DNA of 64,000 bases from Zopfochytrium polystomum (taxonomy: Eukaryota > Chytridiomycota > Chytridiomycetes > Chytridiales > Chytridiaceae): the NCBI GenBank assembly GCA_025765615.1, contig JAIVFJ010000185.1:1-64000 (forward strand), read 5' to 3'. Position 1 is the stretch's first letter. Each line of letters begins with the position of its first letter. Under the pieces are notes generated by a model. That model did no database searches. It saw nothing but the letters and a program-made list of their open reading frames with translations, and was not told where the DNA came from. The translations under genes and the position numbers were made by a program. Below are positions 12,910 to 24,356 of the stretch, piece by piece.

Positions 12910-15801
12910 ATGTCCACCCGAGGACGCACCCCTGGCCCTGGCGACCCCACCGCCCAACCGTCGACTTTTACACTAGACCGCGAATTCGCCATGGAGAGAC
13001 TCAGGCCTAGGCGCCCGCAAGTTGGGACGAAAGGGAAGAAAATTCGTTTGTACGCAAACTTCTACACAATCTCTATCCCCAGCGCCGACTGTTTCCACTA
13101 CGGTAAGAGTTCAGTGGGTCGTTCCCCCATCTAAGCGTGTCATAAACAGACGTCGACATCAATCCGGAAGTTCCTCCGCCCATCGGACGTCGCATTATCG
13201 CTGAGTGGCGCAAAGCTCAGTTTGCCAAGTCGAGCTCTGCCGATTTGAAGTTGACCGTCTTCGACGGCAGGAAGAACTTGTACAGCCCGAGAAAGTTGAA
13301 GCTAGACAACGGTGGCGATTCAGGGGCCGACAGAATCTCGCTTCCTGAGGACGACGACAAGCAAAAGTGAATGCATCCTTTACCTTCATTGACCAATACA
13401 CTCTCTTATTTCATGAATGCTTTCGATAGGAAACGTAACTTCACGGTCACGGTCAAGCTAGTTGCGACGGTGAACATGGAACGCCTACACCGGTTCTTGG
13501 ATGACAAAGGAGAGAGCGAAGTGCCTCGAGAGTCTCTTCAAGTCCTCGACGTTCTCCTCAAGGCCCGTCCGTCTGATCTCTTCGAGTCCGTGACACGGCG
13601 CACAGGAGGATATTTTTATGAACAGTACGAGCCGCGCTTCAACATCTCCTCGGGCCTGAACACTCGCAACGGATGGCGCCAGTCTCTTCGCCCTACATAC
13701 CGTGACGTCTTACTGAACCTCGACATCGCCAACACTTGCTTTTATCAGCATGGGCCTCTAGTATTGGTTGTTGCCGCGTTTTTCAACAAGCAGCGAATCG
13801 AAGACGTCCCGCCTCGATCCTTTGACCCAAAGACTGTTGAATTTCAGCGCCTCTCCAAGTTCCTAGCGACAGTCAATGTGAACATCACGTACCGCTCCAC
13901 TGGCCGTCGCAAATACAAGATTCGGCGCTTGCATAAAGAAAGCGCCAGGAAAACGACAATGAAGTTGGAGGGAGAATCTGCCGGCCCAATGGCAGGAAAG
14001 ACCGTCACAGTGCAGCAGTACTTCATGCAGTTTTACAAGCTGAATTTGAAATTTCCGAATCTTCCCTGCGTTCAAATCGGGTCGTCCGGACAGCTGTTGG
14101 TTCCAATGGAGTGCTGTGAAGTTTTACCCAACCAGAGGCACATTGGCAAGTTAAACGAGGCACAAACCGCCGATGTTATAAAAATCGCAGCGGTCCCTCC
14201 GCCGGAGAGGAAGGACAGGATTGACAAAGGACGAAAGTAGGTTTTGCACTGAATCACGGACTATATGCTGACCCTCAAATAAGCGCTCTCCATGGCCGCC
14301 CGGATGAAAAGAATCCACTTTTGGAAGGTTGGGGGGTGAAGGTCTCGCCTAACATGAAGGAAGTCGAGGCGCGAGTTCTTCCCACACCGCCACTCACCGG
14401 GTCGGCTGACATCAATGTGCAGAACGGTGCGATTGACTTTTCGAAGATCCCAACCAAGTTCTATCGCGGTGCGACCCTTGGTTGCTGGGGTGTTGCAGTT
14501 TTCGGCGACCCAAACCGGATTCCATTTGACGGCGTCGTGAAATTCATGATGAAACTCTTTGACGGCTGCCAATCCAAAGGGATGAAAATCATACCTCGAG
14601 AATGGCGATCGATTATAGTGCCTCAACGAAACCTCAGCATCGAAGACACCCTCAAGCAAGTAAATGCAGCCGCGGTTCAAGCAGCAGAAAATAGAGTTCC
14701 AGTTGCACAGATGATCTTTTGCATTTTCGATCGCGGAGGGGTAAGAGCTGTCTTGCAAGTTTCGTCCAAAGCTGACGCCTTTTCCCCACCGCGCCTAAAT
14801 ACTAGCCTGTTTACGATGAGATCAAGTACGTGGCCGAAACGAAGCTGAATATAATGACGCAGTGCTTCTTGGCGAAACACGTCTTCAACACAAAGCCCGG
14901 TGTTACGATTAACCTCTCCCTGAAGATCAATGCAAAGCTTGGCGGGATAAACGCCATTGTAGAACCATCGAAGCACCTCAACGTCCTGGGTCGACCCGTT
15001 CCAACGATGGTTATGGGCGCAGATGTGACGCACCCTCCAGCAGGGGCTGATGGCGGTGTTTCAATCGCTGCAGTCGTTGGTTCCATGGATTCGAAGTTTG
15101 CAGAGTACCGTGCCGCCATTCGCGTTCAACCTCCTCGCTTGGAAATCATTAGTGCTTTAGGAGATGTAACGAAAGAGCTTCTCCAGCAGTTCCAGAGGCG
15201 TGCGAAGGGGCGACTTCCCGAACGCATCATCTTCTACCGTGACGGAGTTTCTGAGGGACAGTTTGGTGAAGTTGCTCTGCAAGAAGTCTCCGCGTTGAAG
15301 CAAGCGCTGCGAGAAATTGGAGCCGCCAACTGCAAAGTCACATTCCTCATCGTGACGAAACGCCATTCCGCTCGCTTCTTCGTCAAAGACCCAAGGGACG
15401 GAGATCGAAAGGGAAACGTCATGGCAGGAACAGTGGTCGATACGGGTGTCGTTCATCCCTTCGAGTTTGACTTCTACTTAAATTCGCACGCCGGACTCCA
15501 AGGAACGTCTCGCGCCGCCCATTACCATGTCCTTTACGATGAAAACGGGTTCAACGCCGACGACCTTCAGGAAGTGACGTATCGCATGTGTTACTTGTAC
15601 GCCCGTGCTTCGCGAGCAGTTTCAATTGTGCCTCCGGCATACTACTCCCACTTGGTCGCGGCGCGTGCAAGGTGCTACCGCCAGGGCGGTGTCGGAGGTT
15701 CGTCAGAAATATCTGGCGGTTCGGGTGGAATTGATTCGGCCACAGCAGACCAGTTCTCTCCCGTCACGGAGCGCATTCGCGAGACGATGTTCTTCACCTG
15801 A
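12910..15801 (+). CDS. ago: Argonaute (AGO clade), slicer-competent
   Basis: This is the small-RNA-guided effector of RNA silencing. Domains in order are: N domain from residue ~20, PAZ around 13740-14100 (TVQQYFMQFYKLNLKFPNLP, VPMECCEVLPNQR), the linker NPLLEGWGVKVSPNMKEV, MID around 14470-14760, and PIWI from about 14990. The catalytic tetrad is complete: Asp in MGADVTHPPAGADGG, the glutamate finger in SMDSKFAEYRAAIRVQ, Asp in IIFYRDGVSEGQF, and His in LNSHAGLQGTSRAAHYH. At least four introns are clear, for example TACG|GTAAGAG near 13102 and the one ending at about 14280. The protein is about 880 residues, the usual size for the family. Gly/Ser residues dominate a short loop before the C-terminal MFFT, where metazoan and plant proteins end in similar hydrophobic residues. 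Confidence 0.96.
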
Positions 15802-16245
15802 AGGAGAGCGAGTTTTTCTTCACCGTATTGCGAACGGTGGCTTCATTCTTATCATTATTATCCTATCCCCAAGCCTTCTATTGCGTTTTTGACGAGTTGG
15901 AATCTGCGAATTCGAATGCTGGTGTGCTTGTTGTCTCTCTGCTTTTCGGTGGTCCATTGCGTGCATGCGAGTGAAAGGACCAGTGTCCGCTCTGCGGCCA
16001 TTGTCCAGCTGGATGGTGGAAATGGAACAGAATTTGAGAAAAAGAGAAAAAAACAATAATAAAAAAAAATAACAACAGGTGTGAGGAATTGAGACTTGAT
16101 TATTTTTATTTTATTTTTTTTTTTTTTTGTTGTTGCATTATTACAGCACGTTGCACTCGGGACTTTTTTTTTCCGATGCGAAACTCCGCAAACGCTCACA
16201 ACCAAGCTCACACGTCTGGACAGGGATCATCGGTCTCCAAGTTCC
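15802..16245. other. Tail-to-tail intergenic region
   Basis: This is 3' flanking sequence of Argonaute and of the ACP gene. It contains T-rich runs (for example 16111-16130) and poly-A stretches consistent with 3' ends. No gene is seen. Confidence 0.5.
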
Positions 16246-16288
16246 TCACCGGAACGATTTCATAACCTACGAGAGAGAGACAGAGAGA

Positions 16289-16334
<46 letters not shown>

Positions 16335-16981
16335 GAGAGAGACGCGAGAGACAATGGATGTGATGTGTTCAAAGCGATATCGAGAAGGAACGGAGAGGCG
16401 AACGAGGATCACGAACTTACAGTGTCCACCGCGCTCTGCAGGTTCGTCACTTGCGCAAAATCAGCGTCCGAGAACTCCACGCCGAACTCGTCCTCGATCA
16501 TGAGCGTGATTGTCGCAACATCCAGGCTGTCGAGCTGCATGTCGCGGAACGCCGTCCCGCCCGCTGCCTCGTCCACGTCCAGCCGTTTGTTCTCAGCGGC
16601 AAAGGTCTTGAGCACGTCCAGCGCCCGTTTGTGAGCGTCCTCTCTCGTCAGAGCCCTCTTTGGCTTGACGTAGGACCAAGAGGAGGAGGAGGATGAGGAC
16701 GACGAAGCGGCGGCGGCAGAGGAAGAAAATGACGAGGATGACGATGATAATGATAATGATGGTGACACTGGGATTCGCGCACACGATGCTGGATGCAACG
16801 ACCGAAGGCCGGCGCCGTGGTGGGTCGTCGTCGTCATCATCATCATCGTCATCGTCATGATCGACTCCGCAAGCGGCCGCGATCGCTGCGGCTGGGGAGC
16901 CCGGCCGAGCAGCAGCAGCAGCAGGGGCAGGGCCGCACGCGCTGTTGCTTTAGTCGTTGTTGTTGTTGTTGTTGCTGCCAT
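16246..16981 (-). CDS. acpM: Mitochondrial acyl carrier protein
   Basis: This is the carrier of mitochondrial type II fatty acid synthesis and, in many eukaryotes, a complex I and LYR-protein partner. Exon 1 is 16981-16421 and exon 2 is 16266-16246, giving 193 residues. The N-terminal ~110 residues are Ala/Leu/Arg then Met/Thr/Ser-rich and serve as a long presequence. The mature domain starts near RALDVLKTFAAENK and has FRDMQLDSLDVATITLMIED, with the phosphopantetheine serine in DSLD, then EFGVEFSDADFAQV. The C-terminus is completed by the short second exon (VMKSFR). The 154-bp intron is largely a (GA)n microsatellite. The start lies 181 bp from the divergent ERG28 start. Confidence 0.92.
16271..16350. 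repeat. (GA)n microsatellite inside the ACP intron
   Basis: This is an imperfect GA run that forms about half of the single ACP intron and, on the ACP strand, a pyrimidine-rich tract directly before the 3' splice site. Confidence 0.95.
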
Positions 16982-17162
16982 TCGATGATGGTGGGTGTGT
17001 GTGTGAGTGTGAGTGTGTGAGAGTCTGTGTGTGTGTGTGTGTGTGGTGTGATCGTCTGGGCGGTCCACTCAGAATTCAAAGGAACCCAAAAAAAATAGAA
17101 AAAAAAAGAAAGACAAAAAAAAACCAAAAAAAAAAAAAAAAAAAAAAAAAAAAACGCTTCGC
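16982..17162. promoter_or_regulatory. Compact bidirectional promoter, ACP / ERG28
   Basis: Only 181 bp separate the two start codons. It contains a (GT)n run (about 17020-17046) and a long A-rich tract (about 17084-17154) directly before the ERG28 ATG. Poly(dA:dT) tracts are known to exclude nucleosomes in fungal promoters; its role here is inferred. Confidence 0.55.
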
Positions 17163-17719
17163 ATGGCAGTGCCGTCAAAGAAGGAGGCCGCACGAGGGCC
17201 GCTGCTCCCGCCCGGCGTGTTTCCAAAACTGCTGCTCCTGGTCGGCGCCGCCGCCATCTACAACTCGCTGCAGTGCTTCGTGCCAGCGTGGCGCGTCACC
17301 TCGCGCATCTACTCCCTCAAGCCCCACGAGGGTGAGACAACAGAGAGAGAGAGAGTGTGTGTGTGTGTGTGTGGGATCCACTCCAAACTCTCCCTCTGTC
17401 ATTCTCGCCGGCAGGCACAACGCTCATGAGCTGAGCGATCCCATGCACCAACCCATGCGGGCCCCACCCCCCTCCGAGCCAAGGAGCTAGGCGCACGGCG
17501 CCCTGCCGTTCCTCTGTTTTGTGCAAGCCCTCCCCCACCATGCAAACTGATCGCGCCACCTCCATCCGTCTCGCCCAACTTGAACGCAACAGTGTCGGGC
17601 CTCGCGTCGCGCATGATGGGAACATGGACCCTGACGAGCGCCGTGGTGCGGTGCTACTGCGCTTACAATATGTCGAACAAGGAGTTGAGCATCCTGAGCT
17701 TCCTTCCTCTCTCCGTTCT

Positions 17720-17759
<40 letters not shown>

Positions 17760-18069
17760 AACCCCGCTGACCCCCCCTTTTCACACACAATGCCGAACCG
17801 CCCCTCCCCCAGAGTCTACAAAGTCTGCATGTGGACGTTTTTGATCGCGTGCGCCAGCTTTTCGTCGGAGGTGTTTCTGTTCGAGACGGCGCCCATCACG
17901 TCGGCTGGCGTGTGGCCGGTGTTCTTGATATCCAGTAAGCCCACTCCCCAAACCTCTGAAACGGCCGTAACGTCTTTCCCAACCCCAAACAAAAATTATA
18001 GCCTTTTCTTTCACCTGGATGCTGCTCAACTATCGAAAATACACGGACGTCGGTGCGCGTCGGAAATAG
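17163..18069 (+). CDS. erg28: Ergosterol biosynthesis scaffold protein Erg28
   Basis: This is an ER membrane protein that tethers the C-4 demethylation enzymes of sterol synthesis. There are four exons: 17163-17331, 17593-17683, 17813-17934 and 18002-18069, giving 149 residues with all phases consistent. Family landmarks are FPKLLLLVGAAAIYNSLQCF (TM1), VSGLASRMMGTWTLTSAVVR (TM2 region, matching the conserved xxARxxGxWTLxSxxxR block), VYKVCMWTFLIACASFSSEV (TM3), and PVFLIS spliced to TFSFTWMLLNYRKYTDV (TM4). The short basic C-terminus ends ARRK, a plausible ER-retrieval signal. Introns 1 and 2 carry a (GT)n run and a ~40-nt poly-T tract respectively. Confidence 0.95.
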
Positions 18070-19791
18070 TATGCGTGTATGCGGGATGGGCGGGGTATCA
18101 GGTTGACACAGGGTTTGAGAGTGCACAATATAAACGAGAAAGTATACATAAGAAAACACGAGCACTATATCACGGTTCCAACTCTCGAAAGACTCATGTC
18201 TGCCAGAGGTGTGGGTTCTGCTGAGGATGACCCATACCGAGGATCGAGTTCGTCGGCCGTTCCGCGAGAAATTACAGCAACACACCGAGAATGCTCCCGA
18301 TTCTTTCCAGGATTTGTTGAAGTGGTTCTTTGAAACCGTCTTGAGATTGGTCCCAAATAAAAAAAAATTATTGACGATCAAGCCACTTTCATACTTTCGA
18401 CTTCAGGAGTTGCCAGTATCTGAACCAAGGGCGCACGGAGAATGGTTGTACGTTAGTACTGCTGTATTGAAGGGCGTTGTCGGTCCTGTTTCTCCATGGA
18501 GATGCCTGTTGGAAATTCTTGGCCCCCTTGGCGGACCTTGCCCCTTCCACTGACTTCGGAAACCTCCTCCTTTTCGCAGATTAATTCCTGCGATGACTAT
18601 GGTCCCTTCGGCTAGTTCTGTCAGGTAGAAAACAATCCCGATTTAGTTTCACAGCAGAACACGACCAAACTCTTTCAGACAGCAAGAGTTTTGGCAGATC
18701 CCTGGAGGCTTAGTGAATGTTGCAGCAGTGCTCCAACAGTGCAAGGTCTCTGGGAGCCTGATCATCAAAGCTGACTGAGCCAGAAACGCCATCTGACCCA
18801 TTGATCCTTGGGTAGATGTGTGATGTGCGTATGGTAGGCCTCCTTGTTTCAGAAAGGCCTCTCAAGAGGGAACAGGTCTGTCCGTGTTAGGTCCTGGATT
18901 CCTTTTTTGCCAATGACCTTGATCTGAAGGTTGCTAATAAAGTCGTTGAATTCTGTCAGTGTCTTGCCAGTGAACATACCAACAAAAGAGTTTAGGTTTG
19001 ACGACATTGTGTTGCATGCAGTGATGATCCTGTTACAGGAGAAACCAGTAGCTGGAAAATGCAGAGGAGTTGCTTGACAGTGTGGCAGTGATGAATGAAA
19101 TGGTCCAGGATGGAAGATGTGTGTTGCACACAATGCTTGTTGCAAGCTGACTGTTGGACAAAAAATTCTGAATCAGAATAGCAGGTTGGCACTGTTAAGG
19201 AGAGACTGTGTGCTGAATTTCGGACTGAAAATCGAAGGTTTGGTGGTGTTGTGCTTGAAGAAATGTTGTAAAATGAAATGGAGGGAACTTGGAGCAATTT
19301 GGTGAGAAGCTGGGGTGACTTGTCACACAGGAAAGGACAAAATGGTGGTGTTGGGAGGGCAGCAGGAAGTGCAGGACTTTTGAACCCTCCTTATCAAAAT
19401 TGCTTGCAGCTCCAGCTGTAGGAGTCATAGCAGGAAGCGCTCATAACCGATCAAAGAGCGGAAGCAGAGCTATTCAGGCGTGTAAGGGCATCCTCTGATT
19501 CCTCCTGGTTATTGAGGAGATTGCTGGTAAAATTGGATCAGCGATGTTGAACTTTGGAGGCCAATCGAATTGCGTAGAGAAGTTGCAGAGGGCTCTGTGA
19601 TATCTTGTTGAAAAGAGGAGATTCAGACCTTTTGAATGCACTATTGCAAGCTCAGATTGAATGACAGAGTTGGCTGGGAGAGGGCGCCGAAAATTTTTGG
19701 CCTCCCAAACGAAATGGTCGGAGTTGGTAGAGATTGTTGTTCTGAGCTAGAATCTGTGGTTGATGCAGATAGCTGACACGCAGTTGGTGTA
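18070..19791. other. AT-richer intergenic region, probable transposon remnants
   Basis: Base composition shifts to the lower GC also seen in the retrotransposon block. No known protein is recognised. On the minus strand short open segments (about 18849-19145 and 19641-19874) have Ser/Thr/Pro/His-rich, gag-like composition but are interrupted by stops. I regard this as decayed mobile DNA of unknown class. Confidence 0.4.
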
Positions 19792-20480
19792 AACAGTCTA
19801 CTCTGAGTGAGTGAGTGAGTGGAAGGAGTGAATGAAGTGGGGATGTGTGTTTGTGGGTGGTTGTTATGAAGCACCCACTGGAAACCTCTGGAACCTTCTA
19901 GAACATTCCTTCATGGAACCTTGTGGAACCATCTGGAACCTTCTTTGCTTTCCTGACTTGTCTTGCTGTCATTGGTATCATTGGTCTCATTGTATTACCA
20001 ATTGTTCTTTCTGGAACTTTCATTGAGTCTTGACAAGGAAGACTCTCAAAAGGTATAAAAGGGGGATGGGGGACCTGTCCCATCCCTCAAGTGAATTATT
20101 GTTTACAATACAAATATCACTCCTCTCAGTTCCTTGTCTGCCTTGCCCTGTCCTGCCCTGTTCTTGACAGTGGTCCTTCTCCCCAACTTGGAGAGAAAGA
20201 GAAAAACTCTCTTATGAATAATTGATACATATTGATGATATGCAGGATATAATAGTTGCTAGGCAAGCGTGACCAGCGCAGGGTAAAAACCTCTTCTATT
20301 TATCTGCTTGAGCAATAGGAGGACGAAAAATGTTTACACCAGGTTTCGGTTCCACTTAATAGTTGGAGTATTTGTCAACAGCACAAGCCAGCACCCAGGT
20401 CTGCATTGGCAGTGGCTTGCTCTCCCATGGGCATTGTGAGAACAATAACTGACAGTCACAATAGGTTTGGGTCTGTCTTG
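19792..20480. repeat. Dispersed repeat, copy A (split by a solo LTR)
   Basis: Sequence starting AAACAGTCTACTCTGAGTGA and continuing after the LTR with TCCTTCTCCCCAACT, down to ATAGGTTTGGGTCTGT, is closely similar to copy B at 31246-31600. Copy A is interrupted by the solo LTR at 19862-20169. The family is unclassified; it may be part of an older LTR element. Confidence 0.8.
19862..20169 (+). mobile_element. Solo LTR (308 bp) of the chromovirus family
   Basis: It begins TGTTATGAAGCACCC and ends CTGTTCTTGACA. It is clearly homologous to the LTRs at 25370 and 30322 with scattered substitutions and lacks their 45-bp U3 duplication. It is flanked by a perfect 5-bp direct repeat GTGGT (19857-19861 and 20170-20174). 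The TATA box and AAGTGAATTATTG block are conserved. It is best read as the product of LTR-LTR recombination. Confidence 0.95.
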
Positions 20481-21565
20481 TGTCTCCGGTCAGTTTCGCT
20501 TAACAGGAACTACAGCGCACATCCAACTATCAGACTCACACATTGTGACTACGACCTAAGGGCATGTGGCATCTCAACCTCACTCCAACCTCTACTCTAC
20601 CGTCAACCCGAAGTCGTCAGCATCCCTAGTCAAAGCGCATCGCGCAGATGGTCAGAGGTTCTCCCTAAACCCTTCTCACTGCGGGGCTAACCTGTGTGAA
20701 TTCGTATCAAGCCAGCACGAGCCGGTTGGAGAGGCCCATGCGCATGACGTCATAGTACTTTCAGTCAAGCTTAGGATGCGAATTTTGATTTCCCATCTCA
20801 TCACTTTTAGGGATAGATTGTTAAGCGGACCACTTCCAAAACAAACCCTCACAAAGCGCAAAAGTACCATTTGTCGTCGGCTTTTTGTCTGGTCCCCTTC
20901 CATTTCAGCCCAGAAGTCCCAACAAATGTGTCGGACGGACTTGTATTTTTGTGTTTTGTGAGGGTCTTGGAAGTGGCCAGTGATTTCCTCCAACTTTCCT
21001 TTATTCCTACTCTTCTTACAATAACAAATGAGAGGTTTAAATGGCGAGAGAAAGGGAGAGAACGAGAGAGCGAGAGAGAGAGAGAGAAAGACAGATGGGG
21101 GGACGGGAAAAAAACAACAGCAACGTAAAGAGCGAAAGAAAAAAAAAAAAAATACATTGCACCCCGTTTTGGGCAAGGGTGGGGGGCGGCTGGAACGCGG
21201 CAGATGAAAAGCTGGGGAGGAATTAAGGGGCGCGGGAGGGGCCGAGGGGCTGCCGTCTGGACATTACACCGGCCTCCTCCCGGGTCTCCGCGTCGTTTCG
21301 CACTCCTCCAATCAAACGAAGGCATAGTGTGAAAAATTAGGCGCGGGCAATAAGAGTTGGTGGTGGAGGGGGCGGAAAACCGTTATAGAAAGGAGGTTAT
21401 GGGGAAAAAGCTCTTGCGACGCGAGAAGAACAACAGCGGGGGTAAAAAAGAAAAAAAAAAAATGATGGCACGAGGTCCGAGGCGACGGTTTAAAGATAGG
21501 CGGGAAAAAAAAGTAATGAAGAAAAAGGGAAGGAAGCATCCCCTTCTCCATTTCCAAAACTACTC
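20481..21565. other. Intergenic region
   Basis: This is the remaining 3' flank of the repeat, then a GA-rich stretch (about 21040-21100) and purine-rich sequence downstream of the arrestin-like gene. No coding sequence is supported. Confidence 0.45.
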
Positions 21566-24356
21566 TCACACAGCAAGTGCATGCTGCATGTACGCGACAG
21601 GCAAGGAAAACTCGACGGTCCGGTCCAAGGCGAGGCCGGAGGCGGCGGCGATCCTCCGCGACAAGTCGTCCGCGGCGGCGGCGGCCTTGTTCTTGTCCTT
21701 TTCCTTCTCGGCCGACACGGGGGTGATTCCCGACGCGGCGGCCAGCATCTTGATCTTTGCCTGGTCCTGGGCGGAACGGGCGCCCGGCTGCTGCTGCTTG
21801 CTCGGCTTGAGGGCGCGGGTAGCGGATCTCGACGAGCACGTGGTGGGTCAGCCACACGTCGGGCACGATCACGTCCGGGTGCACCAGCTGGGCGATCGTC
21901 TTGTTGCGCGCGGCGAGCGGCAGCGTGATCGACACGACGTACGTGTTGGCGTCGACGCGGTTGACCGCGCTAATGTTCAGCGCCTCCGCGCCGTCGTCGT
22001 CGTCGTCCGCCGTCGCGTCGACGTCGGCATCCCCGACGGCCGTCGTCGCTGCGGTGCCGGCGGCGGTAGCTGGTGCGGCAGCGGGCTGTGGATCCTCCTT
22101 GACTTTTCCGTTTTCCGATGTGGTGCCATTTCCGTTGCCGATATGGGCACGGTCCATACTCTTGGAGCGCGAGGAGGAGCTGGAGCGGCGTGTGAACCTG
22201 TCCTTGAACTTCGAGAGAATGTTGCCTGATCCAATCGTGGGGGACGACGGGGCGGCAGACCCGTTGGCAGCCCCTTCTTCGCCAAGAGGAATAATAATGA
22301 AACGGCTGATCTTGAAACGGAACAAATGAAGAGCACGGAGTTTTTCCTAAATTGTGAATTGCATACAAAATGGAGATGACGGAACATGCGTCAGTGATGC
22401 AATTTGGCGATTCCAGAGCGTGCAGTGAAACTCACAACTTCACGAGTCACAGGGTCTTCAACCAAGGCCGTGAATCTAAAAAACAGAGACGAGGAAAGAA
22501 GAATGTCTTAGCAAAGGCAACTATGCCAACCGCTTCCTGTCCCTTTTTACCTTATTCGTGTGGCTTGCTTAAACGTGGCGCGCACATCCTTGAGGAAATC
22601 GACCTGCTCAGTGGTCTTTATTGTGACCTGGATGGTTGTCGTCTTGTCGCTCTGAAGCACGTCGTAGGGGGTGGTGGCCGAGTACCGAACGAAGCTGTCC
22701 CAGCTTTTCCCTTCCGTCTCGGCGACGGAGCGCAAAGCCTGCTCCCGAAACGGCCTTGTGCGGTACACGGTGAACGGAGCGGTCTGAACAGAAAAGCCGC
22801 TTTTCTCAAAGGTTGAAAAGTCGGCCTTGACCATGTACGTGATGGAGAAGTTGCGGGCGGCAACGGTCGCGGGAGCGACTCGAGAGACTTTAAGAGAAAA
22901 CGGGAAGGTGTGCTGTGCGTAGAAAAACAGGAAATTGACAAATGAAGAAAAGCGGTTAAATGAGACGAACGTTATTAGGGAGCCTCTGGAGGAGAGTTGG
23001 GCGACACTGCCGATCGCAATCGACAAAGTAGGTGGTCTATCTTACCGTTCCCATTGCCAACCCCGAATCGTCGCCGTCCTTTGCCTCCCATAGCACCAAC
23101 GAGTTCCGGAGAACGAGCTTGTCTATTGGATCGGCCCGCTTGTCGCTGATGTTCATCGTCGCCGCACCGCCTCGGATCCAGCTGCGAGCGCAGTCATCAG
23201 TGTCGACCAGCAGACGACCTGAAAAGAGAAAAGTAGACGAATGAAGGAAGATGGGAGGACGCCGTGTTTTGTTAGTCCCCGTGGGTATTCTTAACAAGAG
23301 CAAAGAGCAAAGCCCCCGCTCACCCTGTGCGTGGACGACCAATTTCCTCGCATTCTTAAAGTCCTGGTTGAGCGTGATCTTGAGGGTCCCCTTCAGCTCC
23401 TTGCTGCCGTCATGGGAGGTCTGCGATGCAGCGAGCTCCGCCAAGTGCTCGTCCTCGGCCATCTCTGCAATCATGCGGTCCTGGGCGTCGGCGGCCGCCG
23501 CCGCCTGCGTGGCGCCGCTGCCGGCGGGGTCGTTCTCGGCGATGGTGGCCAGGCGGCGGAAGTCCCGCGAGAATGCCGGCATCTCGATGGCGTCCTGGTC
23601 CAGGGCGATCTCAATGTCTGCGCGCGGCGGCGGCGCCTCGATCGCCAGCGGCGTGCGGCCTCCGGCGGCGGCGGTCGCCGCAGCCATCTTGAACCCGCTG
23701 GTCATGGCCGTGACCACGGCCGCGGCAGCCACGCTGGCGGCGACCTCGGCGGTCGAGGCGCCCGGCGCGGTCGCTGGGCGCCGCGGCGGCGGTTGCGTGT
23801 GGTGTTCCCTTCGCGGCTGCGGCGCCGGCTTTGGCGGCGGCGGCGCCGCGGCCTCGTCTTCGACGACGTCCTCGACGCGGGCGATCACATCGGGCACGGT
23901 GGCGGCGGCGGTCGCCGGCGGAAGGACGACGGCGGCGACGGATGCGACAGTGGACGCGGGAGGCTTTGCATCGGCAGCGGCCGCCTCGGCAGATGCCGCT
24001 GCTTTCGCCGCCGCTTTCGCTGTCTCTGCCGCGGCGGCGGACTTCGCCGCCGCTTCCTCTTCACGCTGGAGGGCCTGTATCCGCTCCTTCTCCGCCTTGC
24101 GAGCCTTCTCCTCGTCCTCGCGCTGCTTCTGTAGCTGATGCTGTTGCTGTTTCTTCAGCATCTCCTTGTGCGCACGCACCTGCGCTGCGGCCGACTGCTG
24201 CGCGGTGTCGGCGGCGGCTGCATTCGACGAGGAGGAGCTGCTGCTGACGGAGGCGGCGGGTTGAGCAGCGGGAGCGGCCGCGCGGGCCGTCGATGCCGAC
24301 GCGGTAAAGACCTTTGCGGCCTTGCCGATCGCTTTGACGGTGTTGAGCGTGTTCAT
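21566..24356 (-). CDS. Arrestin-domain protein with Ala-rich coiled-coil N-terminus (apparent frameshift near 3' end)
   Basis: The start ATG is at 24356 (MNTLNTVKAIGK). Residues ~60-130 are a Glu/Lys/Gln/Ala coiled coil (KKQQQHQLQKQREDEEKARK), followed by a Pro/Ala-rich linker. An arrestin N-lobe follows: LKGTLKITLNQDFKNARKL, VVHAQG, LLVDTDDCARSWIRGG, then HTFPFSLKVSRVAPATVAAR and NFSITYMVKADF. C-lobe strands are ATTPYDVLQSDKTTTIQV, FTALVEDPVTREV, ANTYVVSITLPLAARN and WLTHHVLVEIRY. After EIRY (about 21836) the coding signal shifts by one base: in the other frame ALKPSKQQQPG...TVEFSLPVAYMQHALAV ends at the stop near 21566. Without the shift the frame loses arrestin character. Arrestin-fold proteins usually act as ubiquitin-ligase adaptors at membranes; that role is inferred. 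Confidence 0.75.

Noticed and set aside
17896..18553. Open frames on both strands downstream of ERG28
   Set aside because: No domain, no splice-consistent continuation, and GTG or other non-ATG starts only.
21312..21700. Continuation of the first arrestin frame as a basic, Arg/Gly-rich C-terminus
   Set aside because: It loses arrestin character abruptly and runs into 3' flanking purine tracts; the shifted frame encodes a plausible last beta strand and stops cleanly.
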